Assembly (NCBI GenBank): GCA_037384645.1
Contig: JARRNT010000019.1
Location: 1 to 57,823, forward strand
Reading direction: 5' to 3'
DNA length: 57,823 nt
Origin: RI-92 sp037384645
GTDB taxonomy: Bacteria; Pseudomonadota; Gammaproteobacteria; UBA6429; Thiohalophilaceae
Shown: positions 33,698 through 42,682 of the stretch, one piece after another
How the letters are laid out: the number at the start of each line of letters is the position of its first letter
Numbering within the stretch: position 1 is the first letter of the stretch
Notes under the pieces: generated by a model
Databases searched by the model: none
Told to the model about the DNA's origin: nothing
What the model saw: the letters and a program-made list of their open reading frames with translations, nothing else
Made by a program: the position numbers and the translations under genes

Positions 33698-36127
33698 TCA
33701 CACATCCAGGTTCATGGCATTAAGGGCGTTGTTCTCAATAAAGTCCCGCCGTGGCTCGACCTGATCGCCCATTAAGGTGGTAAAGATTTCATCGGCGGCG
33801 ATCGCATCTTCAATCTGCACATGCAACAGGCGCCGAGTTTCGGCATTCAGGGTGGTTTCCCACAATTGCTCCGGATTCATCTCACCCAAACCTTTATACC
33901 GTTGGATATGCTGGCCGCGCTTGGCTTCATCCAGCAACCAGCTCATGGCCTGTTTGAACGAGCTGATGGCTTGCTGCCGTTCACCACGAACAATATAAGC
34001 CCCTTCACCCAGCAAGCCCTGGAGTTGTTCGGCCAGGGTCTTAATGCCCAGATATTCACCACTCATAAAAAAATCGTCAGAAATGAGGTAATCTGACGTG
34101 ATTCCGTGGCGATATGTCGTTATCTTGCAATTCCAACGAGCCTCTTCACCCGTTTTAGCCACCACTTCCATCTTATAGCGGGTAGTATCCAGTTCATCGC
34201 TTTCCATGCGCTCACTCAGGTCAGCAAACCAGCCTGATACCGCATCCACGTCGGCGTCCTCTGCGAGGCCAGGCATGGTCAGCATTTTTTCCAGCACTTC
34301 GGCAGGATAGCGGCGTGCAAGTCGCTTGATGCTCTCCATGACCTGCATGTATTGCCGGGCCAGGGCTTCTACCGCCTGGCCACTGAGGGCCGGCGCGTTT
34401 TCGTTGACATGTACTTCACACCCATCCAGGGCAGCGGAGAGCAGGTAGCTGTTTAATTCCGTATCATCTTTGACATAACGCTCCTGTTTGCCTTTTTTCA
34501 GCTTATACAAGGGCGGTTGAGCAATAAACACGTGGCCGTTTTCGATGAGTTCCGGCATCTGACGATAAAAGAAGGTCAGCAGCAAGGTGCGGATATGGGA
34601 ACCGTCCACATCCGCATCAGTCATGATGATAATCCGGTGATAGCGTAGCTTGTTGAGGTCGAATTCTTCTTTACCAATACCACAACCCAGCGCCGTAATC
34701 AGGGTGCCCACTTCCGCGGATGATAACATCTTGTCGAACCGGGCCTTTTCCACGTTCAGGATTTTACCTTTGAGGGGAAGGATGGCCTGGTAACGTCGAT
34801 CCCGGCCCTGCTTGGCAGAACCACCAGCGGAATCACCCTCCACCAGGAATAATTCAGACTGGGCCGGGTCTTTTTCCTGGCAATCCGCCAGTTTACCGGG
34901 GAGGCCGGCAATATCCAGCGCACCCTTGCGCCGGGTCATTTCCCGCGCCTTGCGTGCCGCTTCCCGTGCCCGCGCCGCCTCGACCACCTTGGAAGCGATG
35001 CTGCGCCCATCCTGCGGATTCTCCATCAGGTAATCCGCGAATTTTTCATTCACCACTGACTCCACCACACCCTTGACCTCTGACGACACCAGTTTGTCCT
35101 TGGTCTGGGAGGAAAACTTGGGATCCGGCACCTTCACCGAGAGCACGGCCGTTAAGCCCTCTCGGGCATCATCGCCGCTCGGGGTCACTTTGGCCTTTTT
35201 GGCAAGCCCCTGATTTTCAATATAGTTATTCAGCGTCCGGGTGAGGGCGGCGCGGTAGCCCGCCAGATGGGTCCCGCCGTCACGTTGGGGAATATTATTG
35301 GTAAAACAAAAGATATTTTCCTGGTAGGAATCATTCCACTGCATGGCCACTTCCACGGTCAGGCCATCACGCTCGGTATTCACGTAAAACACATTGTCAT
35401 GCAGTGGGGTCTTATTGCGATTCAGGTGTTCGACGAAGGCCTTGATTCCACCCTGGTATTCAAACTTGTCGGTTTTGCCATCGCGCTCATCGCTCAGGGT
35501 TATACAAACACCGGAATTCAGAAAGGACAGCTCGCGCAGGCGCTTGGCCAGGATATCGTAATGGAACTCGGTGTCGGTAAAAATGCTGGTGCTGGGCAAG
35601 AAACGGATTTCAGTCCCGGTATTCTCGGTATCGCGGATGGTTTCGAGTTCACCCTGGGGTTCACCCATGTTGTATTCCTGATACCAGACCTTGCCATCAC
35701 GGCGGATGGTCAGGCGCAGCAATTCCGACAGGGCATTCACTACCGAGACCCCGACGCCATGGAGGCCGCCAGAGACTTTATAGGAATTGCTGTCGAATTT
35801 GCCGCCGGCATGCAAGACGGTCAGAATCACTTCCGCCGCAGAACGGCCTTCTTCATGGTGAAAATCGGTAGGGATGCCACGACCATCGTCCCGCACGCTA
35901 ACGGAGCCGTCGGTATGGATGGTCACATCGATCTTTTTGCAATAGCCGGCGAGGGCCTCGTCGATGGAATTGTCGACGACTTCGAAGACCATATGGTGTA
36001 GCCCGGTCCCATCATCGGTATCACCGATGTACATACCCGGGCGTTTACGCACGGCATCCAGTCCTTTCAGGACCTTAATATTCGACGAATCGTACTTCGC
36101 GCCAGTCTTATCCTTTTCTTCTGCCAT
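33698..36127 (-). CDS. gyrB: DNA gyrase subunit B
   Basis: 809 residues from the ATG at 36127 (AAGGAG eight bases upstream); seven extra codons upstream are not needed. ATPase half: GLDAVRKRPGMYIGDTDDGTGLHH, GRGIPTDFH, GGLHGVGVSVVNALS. Toprim: FLVEGDSAGGSAKQGRDRR and DADVDGSHIRTLLLTFFYR, and a GyrB-specific insertion in the toprim domain (TELNSYLLSAALDG region). Supplies ATP-driven strand passage with GyrA. End of dnaA-dnaN-recF-gyrB; targeted by quinolone/aminocoumarin drugs in the family. Confidence 0.97.
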   Translation of the reverse strand: MAEEKDKTGAKYDSSNIKVLKGLDAVRKRPGMYIGDTDDGTGLHHMVFEVVDNSIDEALAGYCKKIDVTIHTDGSVSVRDDGRGIPTDFHHEEGRSAAEVILTVLHAGGKFDSNSYKVSGGLHGVGVSVVNALSELLRLTIRRDGKVWYQEYNMGEPQGELETIRDTENTGTEIRFLPSTSIFTDTEFHYDILAKRLRELSFLNSGVCITLSDERDGKTDKFEYQGGIKAFVEHLNRNKTPLHDNVFYVNTERDGLTVEVAMQWNDSYQENIFCFTNNIPQRDGGTHLAGYRAALTRTLNNYIENQGLAKKAKVTPSGDDAREGLTAVLSVKVPDPKFSSQTKDKLVSSEVKGVVESVVNEKFADYLMENPQDGRSIASKVVEAARAREAARKAREMTRRKGALDIAGLPGKLADCQEKDPAQSELFLVEGDSAGGSAKQGRDRRYQAILPLKGKILNVEKARFDKMLSSAEVGTLITALGCGIGKEEFDLNKLRYHRIIIMTDADVDGSHIRTLLLTFFYRQMPELIENGHVFIAQPPLYKLKKGKQERYVKDDTELNSYLLSAALDGCEVHVNENAPALSGQAVEALARQYMQVMESIKRLARRYPAEVLEKMLTMPGLAEDADVDAVSGWFADLSERMESDELDTTRYKMEVVAKTGEEARWNCKITTYRHGITSDYLISDDFFMSGEYLGIKTLAEQLQGLLGEGAYIVRGERQQAISSFKQAMSWLLDEAKRGQHIQRYKGLGEMNPEQLWETTLNAETRRLLHVQIEDAIAADEIFTTLMGDQVEPRRDFIENNALNAMNLDV

Positions 36128-36156
36128 GTCTTGGTCTCCTTGCGGCAAGCCTAAAA

Positions 36157-37221
36157 TTATACCACTTCCCGGAATTTTCCGTGTTCCACGTGGAACATTT
36201 TTTTCGCTTCCCAGGCCTGCAGCGGAATCAAACTGGCCTCGGTCGCGGTCATGAATAACTGAGCCCCTGTTTCTGCCGCGGCAGACAACAGGCGCTGGCG
36301 GCGGTCCGGATCCAGTTCCGCCGGCAAGTCATCGATCAACAAAATCCCGGGTTTGGGCGAATGGGCGACCTGGGCCAGGTACATGGCACAGATAATCAGT
36401 TTCTGTTGTCCCCGGGAAAAGACCTGGTTGATGTGATGACCACCGCTGCGTAAGGCGATGTCCGCACGGTGAGGTCCGCTGTGGGTAAATCCCCGTTCCC
36501 GGTCTTTTTCCAGATCGTGCTGAAGTTGAGCCTGATACGTCCCACAATCTGCAGACCAGCCAGGCCGGTAGCGAAATTCGACCTCGCAATCAAGTAGCTG
36601 CTTGCCAAATTGCGATAACGCTGGACTCAATGCCTCGAGATAGGCTTCACGCATCTGGTGCAGTTGATTGGCTTCAGCCAGCAGGGCAGGTTCCCAGGCC
36701 TGGAGGGCCTTTTCGCTGCCTCCCTGGCGCAGGACCTGATTGCGTTGACGCAGGATTCGGTGATATCGCTGCCAGATTGCCAGGTAATCCTGTTTCACGT
36801 GAAACACACCCCAATCCAGGTACTGTCGCCGCATCTTGGGTCCCTGGTCGAGTATTTCATGGGATTCCGGGGTGATTACATGCAGCGGCACCAGATCTAT
36901 TAAATCCGTGGACCGATTCAGGTTAGTTCCATCCAGCCGGACCTGGGTCTTTTTATGCTGACGGGAGATGCCCAGCGTATGCGGTCGATTGCCGGCGATA
37001 AGATTGGCGACTACCGTGAGACTAGACTGACCATGTGTAATCAACTGGTCGATTCGCGTTGTCCGAAACGACCGGCCCTGGGTTAACAAGGCAATGGCCT
37101 CCAGAAGACTGGTTTTACCACTGGCGTTGGGGCCAACAATCAGGTTGATGCCCGGGGAGAATTCTACTGCGGCCTGCTCGATATTACGCAGGTGCTCGAT
37201 TTTCAACGTCGCCAGGGGCAT
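36157..37221 (-). CDS. recF: RecF recombination mediator
   Basis: 354 residues from the ATG at 37221 (AAGGA ten bases upstream; a GTG three codons earlier sits too close). SMC/ABC-type ATPase: Walker A in NLIVGPNASGKTSLLEAI, signature and Walker B in SRGQQKLIICAMYLAQV and PGILLIDDLPAELDPDRR. Helps load RecA at gaps and supports fork restart. Fifteen bases after dnaN. Confidence 0.94.
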   Translation of the reverse strand: MPLATLKIEHLRNIEQAAVEFSPGINLIVGPNASGKTSLLEAIALLTQGRSFRTTRIDQLITHGQSSLTVVANLIAGNRPHTLGISRQHKKTQVRLDGTNLNRSTDLIDLVPLHVITPESHEILDQGPKMRRQYLDWGVFHVKQDYLAIWQRYHRILRQRNQVLRQGGSEKALQAWEPALLAEANQLHQMREAYLEALSPALSQFGKQLLDCEVEFRYRPGWSADCGTYQAQLQHDLEKDRERGFTHSGPHRADIALRSGGHHINQVFSRGQQKLIICAMYLAQVAHSPKPGILLIDDLPAELDPDRRQRLLSAAAETGAQLFMTATEASLIPLQAWEAKKMFHVEHGKFREVV

Positions 37222-37235
37222 TCCGCCCACATCCT

Positions 37236-38336
37236 TTATAGACGCATGGGCATAATGACATAGCGGGAATTTTCGTCGTTTACACCCTCGACCAGGCAGG
37301 AATGGTTCGAATCAGTGAATGAGACTTTGACCTCGTCACTGCGAATCGCTGACAAGGCATCCATGAAATAACCAATATTAAAACCGATTTCAAACTCGTC
37401 ATCACTGTACTTGATCTCGATTTCTTCTTCCGCTTCTTCCTGTTCGGGGTTATGTACGCTGGCCCGCAAGAGATTTTCCTGCAGTTGCAAACGCATACCG
37501 CGAAATTTTTCATTCGAGAGCACAGCAATCCGGTTAAAGACCTGGTGCAGATCATCACGATTCACAAGCAGATGACGTGTTGGATTCGCAGGGATGACCT
37601 GTTGGTAATCCGGAAACTTGCCATCAATCAGCTTGGAAGTGAAGGTCACGCTAGGCAGGACCAGGCGAATATGGTTACCGCCGACCTGAATTTCGACCGG
37701 AGTGTCATCGGATTCCAGCAACCGCTGTAATTCCATAACACCCTTACGGGGGATAATGACCTGACGCGGCTCAGTCACTGCTGTATCCGCCTTGATGCTA
37801 CTAAACGCGAGACGGTGGCCATCGGTCGCAACGGATATCACCTGGTCGGGTTTGATTTCCAGCATCAGGCCGTTGAGGTAATACCGCACATCCTGCTGCG
37901 CCATCGCAAACTGGGTTTGTTCAATCAATTGCTTCAACTGGACCTGGGCCAGACTCAAGCGCAGCGGGGTATCAATGGGATCGATATTGGGATATTCCAC
38001 CGCCGGCAAGGTGGTCAGGGTAAATCGACTCCGCCCGGAGCGAATCACGGCCCGGTCTTTGTCGATGGCAATCTCGATTTTAGCGCCGTCGGGCAACGTC
38101 CGGCATAAATCCATAAATTTGCGGGCCGGCAGGGTAATATCGCCGTCTTCATCACATTCGACTTCACTGGTTGCAACCATTTCGACTTCCAGATCCGTCC
38201 CAGTAAGGGTTAACTGCTTGCCCGTGACACTCAATAACGTATTCGCCAGGATAGGCGACGTTTGACGACGTTCGACAACACTACTGACAATTTGCAGTGG
38301 TTTGAGTAACGTTTCCCGTTGGGCCGTGATCTTCAT
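37236..38336 (-). CDS. dnaN: DNA polymerase III sliding clamp (beta subunit)
   Basis: 366 residues, three-domain clamp. Signatures: MKITAQRETLLKPLQIVSSVVERRQT at the start, NTLLSVTGKQLTLTGTDLE, and the partner-binding end YVIMPMRL, which is the clamp's C-terminal motif. It closes around DNA to keep the polymerase processive. Separated from dnaA by the 227-base candidate origin. Confidence 0.97.
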   Translation of the reverse strand: MKITAQRETLLKPLQIVSSVVERRQTSPILANTLLSVTGKQLTLTGTDLEVEMVATSEVECDEDGDITLPARKFMDLCRTLPDGAKIEIAIDKDRAVIRSGRSRFTLTTLPAVEYPNIDPIDTPLRLSLAQVQLKQLIEQTQFAMAQQDVRYYLNGLMLEIKPDQVISVATDGHRLAFSSIKADTAVTEPRQVIIPRKGVMELQRLLESDDTPVEIQVGGNHIRLVLPSVTFTSKLIDGKFPDYQQVIPANPTRHLLVNRDDLHQVFNRIAVLSNEKFRGMRLQLQENLLRASVHNPEQEEAEEEIEIKYSDDEFEIGFNIGYFMDALSAIRSDEVKVSFTDSNHSCLVEGVNDENSRYVIMPMRL

Positions 38337-38563
38337 GTCAGTCCTTTATTATTAAATATATATAAAACAATTATTATTATAATTAGTAACCCGAATATCT
38401 GTGAATAAGCCTATTTTTACCTTTTATATCAGAAAGTTAATTAAACGAAAACTCATCTGATAAGGTCCGTAACACATGTGTGTCGGTTGTGGATAAGGTG
38501 TGGGCCAAAACCTGGTCGCGGATGTCGTTTCAGCTTGTACACACCTTATCCACAGGTCATCCA
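38337..38563. other. oriC: Candidate replication origin (oriC) between dnaA and dnaN
   Basis: Three DnaA boxes lie here: TGTGAATAA at 38400-38408 (one mismatch to TTATCCACA on the other strand), TGTGGATAA at 38488-38496 (perfect) and TTATCCACA at 38546-38554 (perfect). An almost pure A/T stretch at 38346-38390 is a good unwinding element next to the first box. The layout (boxes then AT-rich DUE) fits a bacterial origin. A further perfect box lies in the dnaA-rpmH gap at 39983-39991, so the two gaps may act together. Confidence 0.65.
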
Positions 38564-39886
38564 TCAAGTACTCAAGGTACGAAGTAAATTTGCCATATCC
38601 TCTGCGACCCGTGAGTCACTTTCCCGTAATTCGTTAATTTTACGGCAGGCATGCAGGACCGTGGTATGGTCGCGGCCGCCGAAGGCATCACCAATTTCCG
38701 GCAGACTATGATTCGTTAATTCCTTGCACAGGGCCATGGCCAGCTGGCGGGGTCGGGCCAGTGAACGATTGCGGCGCTTGGACAGGATATCTGCCACCCG
38801 GATCTTGTAATACTCGGCAACGGTCTTCTGGATATTTTCGATGGTGACCAGTTTATCCTGTAGGGCCAGCAAATCTCGCAGCGCCTCCTTGGCAAATTCC
38901 ATGGTGATGGCGCTGCCGGTGAATTGGGCATTGGCAATGACCCGACGTAGTGCCCCTTCCAGTTCGCGGATATTGGAACGCAGGCGCTTGGCGATGAAAA
39001 AGGCGACATCGTTGGACAGGTCCACGCCGGATAACTGAGCCTTGTTCATCAGGATGGCGACCCGGGTTTCCAGCTCGGGCGGCTCAATGGCTACGGTCAG
39101 GCCCCAGCCAAAGCGGGATTTGAGGCGTTCTTCCAGCCCGTCGACCTCCTTGGGGTAGCGATCACAGGTCATGATGATTTGATGCTGACCCTCGAGCAGG
39201 GCGTTAAAGGTGTGGAAAAATTCTTCCTGGGAACGTTCCTTGCCGGCAAAAAACTGGATGTCGTCGATCAGCAGGGCATCCACCGAACGATAATGGCGTT
39301 TGAATTCATCAATGGCGTTATGTTGCAGCGCCTTGACCATGTCGGCAACGAAGCGCTCGGAATGCAAATAGACGACCTTGGCATTGGGCCGGGAGCTGGC
39401 GATGGCATTACCCACCGCGTGCACCAGGTGGGTCTTGCCCAGGCCGACACCACCGTAGATAAACAAGGGGTTATAGGCGCCGCCAGGATTCATGGCAATC
39501 TGGCTGGAAGCTGCGCGGGCCAGCTGGTTGGACTTACCTTCGACAAAGGTGTCGAAGGTGTAATTGGGATTCAGGCTGCTATTGCGACTCGGGGTATTGG
39601 CTGAATTTGCGGTTTTGGGCCGGGGCGTATTGCTGGTCTCGTTAAAACGGGTGCCGATTTCCACCCGCAGGTTGTCCACGGGTTGGCCAATCTCACCCAG
39701 GATTTCGCCGATACGGGCCAGGAACCGCTCATCGATCCAGTCTTTTACAAAACGGTTTGGGGCAAGCAGGCGCAAGCCCTGCTCGTCGCTGACGGCATGT
39801 AGCGGTCGAATCCAGGTATTGAACTGTTGGGGGCTGAGTTCCCTTTCCAGGTGCGAAAGACATTCATCCCAAAGCGTCTGCGACAC
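38564..39886 (-). CDS. dnaA: Chromosomal replication initiator DnaA
   Basis: 440 residues. Domain I (LWDECLSHLERELSPQQFNTWIRPL), a linker rich in Asn/Ser/Thr (about 95-120), AAA+ domain III (Walker A GGVGLGKTHLVHAVGNA, Walker B ALLIDDIQFFAGK) and the domain IV helix-turn-helix with the DnaA signature GGRDHTTVLHACRKINE. Binds the boxes described at 38400-38554 and 39983-39991, opens the origin and recruits DnaB. The start has little Shine-Dalgarno sequence. A terminator-like hairpin lies just upstream (39932-39954). Confidence 0.97.
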   Translation of the reverse strand: MSQTLWDECLSHLERELSPQQFNTWIRPLHAVSDEQGLRLLAPNRFVKDWIDERFLARIGEILGEIGQPVDNLRVEIGTRFNETSNTPRPKTANSANTPSRNSSLNPNYTFDTFVEGKSNQLARAASSQIAMNPGGAYNPLFIYGGVGLGKTHLVHAVGNAIASSRPNAKVVYLHSERFVADMVKALQHNAIDEFKRHYRSVDALLIDDIQFFAGKERSQEEFFHTFNALLEGQHQIIMTCDRYPKEVDGLEERLKSRFGWGLTVAIEPPELETRVAILMNKAQLSGVDLSNDVAFFIAKRLRSNIRELEGALRRVIANAQFTGSAITMEFAKEALRDLLALQDKLVTIENIQKTVAEYYKIRVADILSKRRNRSLARPRQLAMALCKELTNHSLPEIGDAFGGRDHTTVLHACRKINELRESDSRVAEDMANLLRTLST

Positions 39887-39931
39887 TCTGCCATTCCCCT
39901 TTTTAGTATTCGAGTAGCTTTTTACAGCGAC

Positions 39932-39954
39932 AAAAAATCCGCTCGTTGAGCGGA
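39932..39954 (-). terminator. Terminator-like hairpin 46 bases upstream of dnaA
   Basis: TCCGCTC-GTT-GAGCGGA (39938-39954) is a perfect seven-pair stem; on the minus strand it is followed by six T (39932-39937). It lies inside the expected dnaA leader, so it could attenuate dnaA transcription, or insulate dnaA from leftward readthrough. Confidence 0.5.
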
Positions 39955-39982
39955 CGAGGGATCCTACGCCAACTATGCAGAC

Positions 39983-39991
39983 TTATCCACA
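39983..39991 (+). promoter_or_regulatory. DnaA box upstream of dnaA
   Basis: A perfect TTATCCACA, 97 bases upstream of the dnaA start. It could mediate DnaA autoregulation or form part of the origin. Confidence 0.7.
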
Positions 39992-40035
39992 CCCGATATA
40001 ACTTGCTGTTTCAGCGTAAATTTACCGAGATCCAG

Positions 40036-40064
40036 TTGACACATTGCAGGCAAAACAGTAACCT
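40036..40064 (+). promoter_or_regulatory. Possible rpmH-rnpA promoter
   Basis: A perfect TTGACA at 40036-40041 with TAACCT 17 bases later (40059-40064; three of six matches to TATAAT). It lies 67 bases ahead of rpmH. The weak -10 leaves the call uncertain. Confidence 0.4.
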
Positions 40065-40130
40065 TGCCGCCTTTTCCGACGCCAGCGAGCGTCCCTTTTT
40101 ATGACAGTTTGAGCAAACGCGGTAACGGCA

Positions 40131-40265
40131 ATGAAACGAACTTTTCAGCCCAGCAAGATTAAACGCAAACGTACCCATGGCTTCCGTGCCCGCATGAGCA
40201 CCCGCAATGGTCGTAAGATTTTGAACGCTCGCCGCGCCAAGGGTCGCAAACGCCTGACTGTCTGA
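40131..40265 (+). CDS. rpmH: Ribosomal protein L34
   Basis: 44 residues, MKRTFQPSKIKRKRTHGF to RAKGRKRLTV, the standard L34 sequence. Part of the large ribosomal subunit. The frame is uninterrupted through its stop into rnpA, which lies in the same frame. Confidence 0.95.
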   Translation: MKRTFQPSKIKRKRTHGFRARMSTRNGRKILNARRAKGRKRLTV

Positions 40266-40283
40266 TCAGCCATTTGCAGGGAC

Positions 40284-40655
40284 ATTCTCGTTTCCTCATC
40301 CAGCCGGCGATTCTCCCGACACCAACGTCTGACCCAGGGCGGGGAATTCAAACGCGTATTTGCCCGGGCTCGTCGTAGCAGTGATGAATATTTTGTAGTA
40401 CTGGGGCAAAATAACTGTCGCGAGGTGGCGAGGCTGGGTTTAGCCATTCCGCGAAAATATGTAAAGAGCGCGGTGGGGCGTAATCGCATCAAGCGTCTCG
40501 TACGTGAAAGTTTCCGGCAGCATCAACACGCCATCGCAGGACTGGACCTGGTCGTGACCTTGCGTGGTAATGCCACCGTTCTGGGTAACCAGGAAATTTT
40601 TCGACGTTTGCAAACACACTGGCAAGATATCAAACGAAAATGCGACGCATCCTGA
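40284..40655 (+). CDS. rnpA: Ribonuclease P protein component, with a non-standard start codon
   Basis: About 123 residues if translation begins at the ATT at 40284. The RnpA sequence is clear: FSRHQRLTQGGEFKRVFARAR, then RLGLAIPRKYVKSAVGRNRIKRLVRESFR, the RNR motif that binds RNase P RNA. Between the rpmH stop (40263-40265) and this conserved part the frame reads TCA GCC ATT TGC AGG GAC ATT CTC GTT and contains no ATG, GTG or TTG; the next GTG in frame (40425) would remove the first half of the protein. AGGG ends three bases ahead of the 40284 ATT. ATT at 40272 is the other choice. RnpA, with the rnpB RNA, trims tRNA leaders. Confidence 0.8.
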   Translation: MLVSSSSRRFSRHQRLTQGGEFKRVFARARRSSDEYFVVLGQNNCREVARLGLAIPRKYVKSAVGRNRIKRLVRESFRQHQHAIAGLDLVVTLRGNATVLGNQEIFRRLQTHWQDIKRKCDAS

Positions 40656-40888
40656 TTGGCTTTATTATGACTTACCGTTACGTGCTGAGTCCCTTCATTG
40701 GCCAGCATTGCCGGTTTACGCCGACCTGTTCGGAGTACGCCATGGAAGCAATCGATCGCTTTGGGGCGGGCAAAGGCAGCTGGCTGGCCCTGCGCCGCCT
40801 GTTACGTTGCCATCCTTTTCACGCCGGGGGTCTCGACCCTGTCCCGGAACATTCCCATTCACACAAGCACAATACGAAAGTGAAGTAA
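40640..40888 (+). CDS. yidD: Membrane protein insertion efficiency factor YidD
   Basis: 82 residues. Contains the YidD core: MTYRYVLSPFIGQHCRFTPTCSEYAMEAIDRFG and RCHPFHAGGLDPVP. Cysteines are conserved in the family. It assists YidC-dependent insertion at the inner membrane. It overlaps rnpA by 16 bases and is followed seven bases later by yidC, in the usual rpmH-rnpA-yidD-yidC-mnmE order. Confidence 0.92.
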   Translation: MRRILIGFIMTYRYVLSPFIGQHCRFTPTCSEYAMEAIDRFGAGKGSWLALRRLLRCHPFHAGGLDPVPEHSHSHKHNTKVK

Positions 40889-40894
40889 TCGATC

Positions 40895-42637
40895 ATGGAA
40901 CAACAACGCCTGTTTCTGGTTGCTATCCTGGTAGCCCTGAGTTTCCTGTTATACCTGGATTGGCAGAAGGACTTCGGCCCCAAATCGGTGCCACCCACCG
41001 CCCAGTCAAGCAAAACCCCAGCGAAGACCGCCAGTGGTAATGGCAGTACTCCCAGTGATCAGGCAATGCCAGTCCCCACGGATACGGCATCAAGCAAATC
41101 TTCCGATACTGGCAGTACTACCTCAACACCAGCGGCCAGGCCTGTTGAACCGGTCGTGACACACGGTCAGGACATCGTGGTGGAAAGCGATGTCTATCAT
41201 GCGGTGATCGATACCCAGGGCGGTGACCTGCGGGAACTGGATCTGAAAAAATATCCGGTCTCGGTCAACAAACCGCACCAACCCTATCGCCTGCTGGATG
41301 AAACCGGCAAGCGCGACTTTGTTGTGCAGTCCGGGTTTTTTGTCACGAATGAAAAAGATAAGGCCCTGACCCCGAATCGGAAAACCGTGTATCACTCTGC
41401 CCAGACCAAGTATTCCGTGAGCAAGGGTGGTACCAACGTTGACCTGGTCTGGACCAATCCCGAGGGAATGCAATTCATTATTCGTTATACCTTTGAGCCT
41501 GACAGTTACCATATCCGGGTCAGCCACATTGTGAAGAACCCGACGGATAATACCTGGCAGGGCAATGTTTACCTGCGCCTGGAACGCACACCTCCGACTG
41601 AACACAAGGGCCTGGCGCATCTGCCGACTTATGCAGGTCCTGTGTATTACAGTCCGGAACATAAATATAAGAAAGTGAAGTTTTCCGAAATTGACGACGC
41701 CAAGCCCAAGGAAGGTGGTGTCCGTGATGCCATTGACCAGCAATTCAAAGGTGGCTGGGCTGCCGTGATCGAACACTATTTTGTCAGTGCCTGGATACCA
41801 CCGAAGAACGTGGTGTATCGCTACTTCACTGCCAAACTCAGTAACGACCGTTACCTGATCGGAATGTCATCGCCCAAGCACGTGGTGAAGCCAAAGAGCG
41901 AACTGGACGTCAAGGCCGACCTGTTTGCGGGACCCAAGTTGATCAAGTCCCTGGACAAAGTTGCTCCCGAGCTGGATCTGTCGGTGGACTATGGTTATAT
42001 GAATTTCATATCCAAACCTTTGTTCAAGGTGTTGAGCTGGATCCACGGTGTGGTTGGTAACTGGGGCTGGTCGATTATCCTGCTGACACTGCTGATCAAG
42101 CTGGCCTTTTATAAATTGTCAGAAACCAGTTACAAATCCATGGCCAACATGCGCAAACTGCAACCGCGCATGACGGCACTCAAACAACGTTATGGCGATG
42201 ACAAGCAGAAGTTGCAGCAAGCCATGATGGAAATGTACAAGAAAGAAAAGATTAATCCGTTGGGTGGCTGTTTACCGATCGTTATTCAGATCCCGGTATT
42301 CATCGCGCTATACTACATGTTGCTGGAGAGCGTCGAATTGCGGCAGGCCCCGTGGATCTTCTGGATCAAGGACCTGTCGGTGAAAGACCCGTATTTCGTG
42401 CTGCCGATCATCATGGGTATCACGATGCTGGCGCAACAAAAGCTGAATCCGACGCCGGTGGATCCGATGCAGGCCAAGGTGATGATGCTGTTGCCCATCG
42501 TGTTCACGGCGCTGTTCCTGTTCTTCCCGTCGGGCCTGGTGTTGTACTGGGTGGTGAACAATACCCTGTCCATTGCCCAGCAATGGTATATCACCCGGGT
42601 CGTGATCAAGGAAAACAAACCCAAACCCAGTAGTTAG
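40895..42637 (+). CDS. yidC: Membrane protein insertase YidC
   Basis: 580 residues. The N-terminal membrane anchor (LFLVAILVALSFLLYLDW) is followed by a Ser/Thr/Pro-rich linker, the large periplasmic beta domain (about 80-350), and the five-helix insertase core: GNWGWSIILLTLLIKLAFY, KINPLGGCLPIVIQIPVFIALYYMLLESVELRQAP, PYFVLPIIMGITMLAQQKLNP and the end region SGLVLYWVVNNTLSIAQQW. Inserts small and respiratory membrane proteins with or without SecYEG. Confidence 0.95.
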   Translation: MEQQRLFLVAILVALSFLLYLDWQKDFGPKSVPPTAQSSKTPAKTASGNGSTPSDQAMPVPTDTASSKSSDTGSTTSTPAARPVEPVVTHGQDIVVESDVYHAVIDTQGGDLRELDLKKYPVSVNKPHQPYRLLDETGKRDFVVQSGFFVTNEKDKALTPNRKTVYHSAQTKYSVSKGGTNVDLVWTNPEGMQFIIRYTFEPDSYHIRVSHIVKNPTDNTWQGNVYLRLERTPPTEHKGLAHLPTYAGPVYYSPEHKYKKVKFSEIDDAKPKEGGVRDAIDQQFKGGWAAVIEHYFVSAWIPPKNVVYRYFTAKLSNDRYLIGMSSPKHVVKPKSELDVKADLFAGPKLIKSLDKVAPELDLSVDYGYMNFISKPLFKVLSWIHGVVGNWGWSIILLTLLIKLAFYKLSETSYKSMANMRKLQPRMTALKQRYGDDKQKLQQAMMEMYKKEKINPLGGCLPIVIQIPVFIALYYMLLESVELRQAPWIFWIKDLSVKDPYFVLPIIMGITMLAQQKLNPTPVDPMQAKVMMLLPIVFTALFLFFPSGLVLYWVVNNTLSIAQQWYITRVVIKENKPKPSS

Positions 42638-42682
42638 CTGCCCGGGCAATGATTCCCGCAGTCCGGGGTCGAGTACGCCACG

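Noticed and set aside
35267..36001. 244-codon plus-strand frame opposite gyrB
   Set aside because: Antisense to a conserved essential gene; no domain or start signal.
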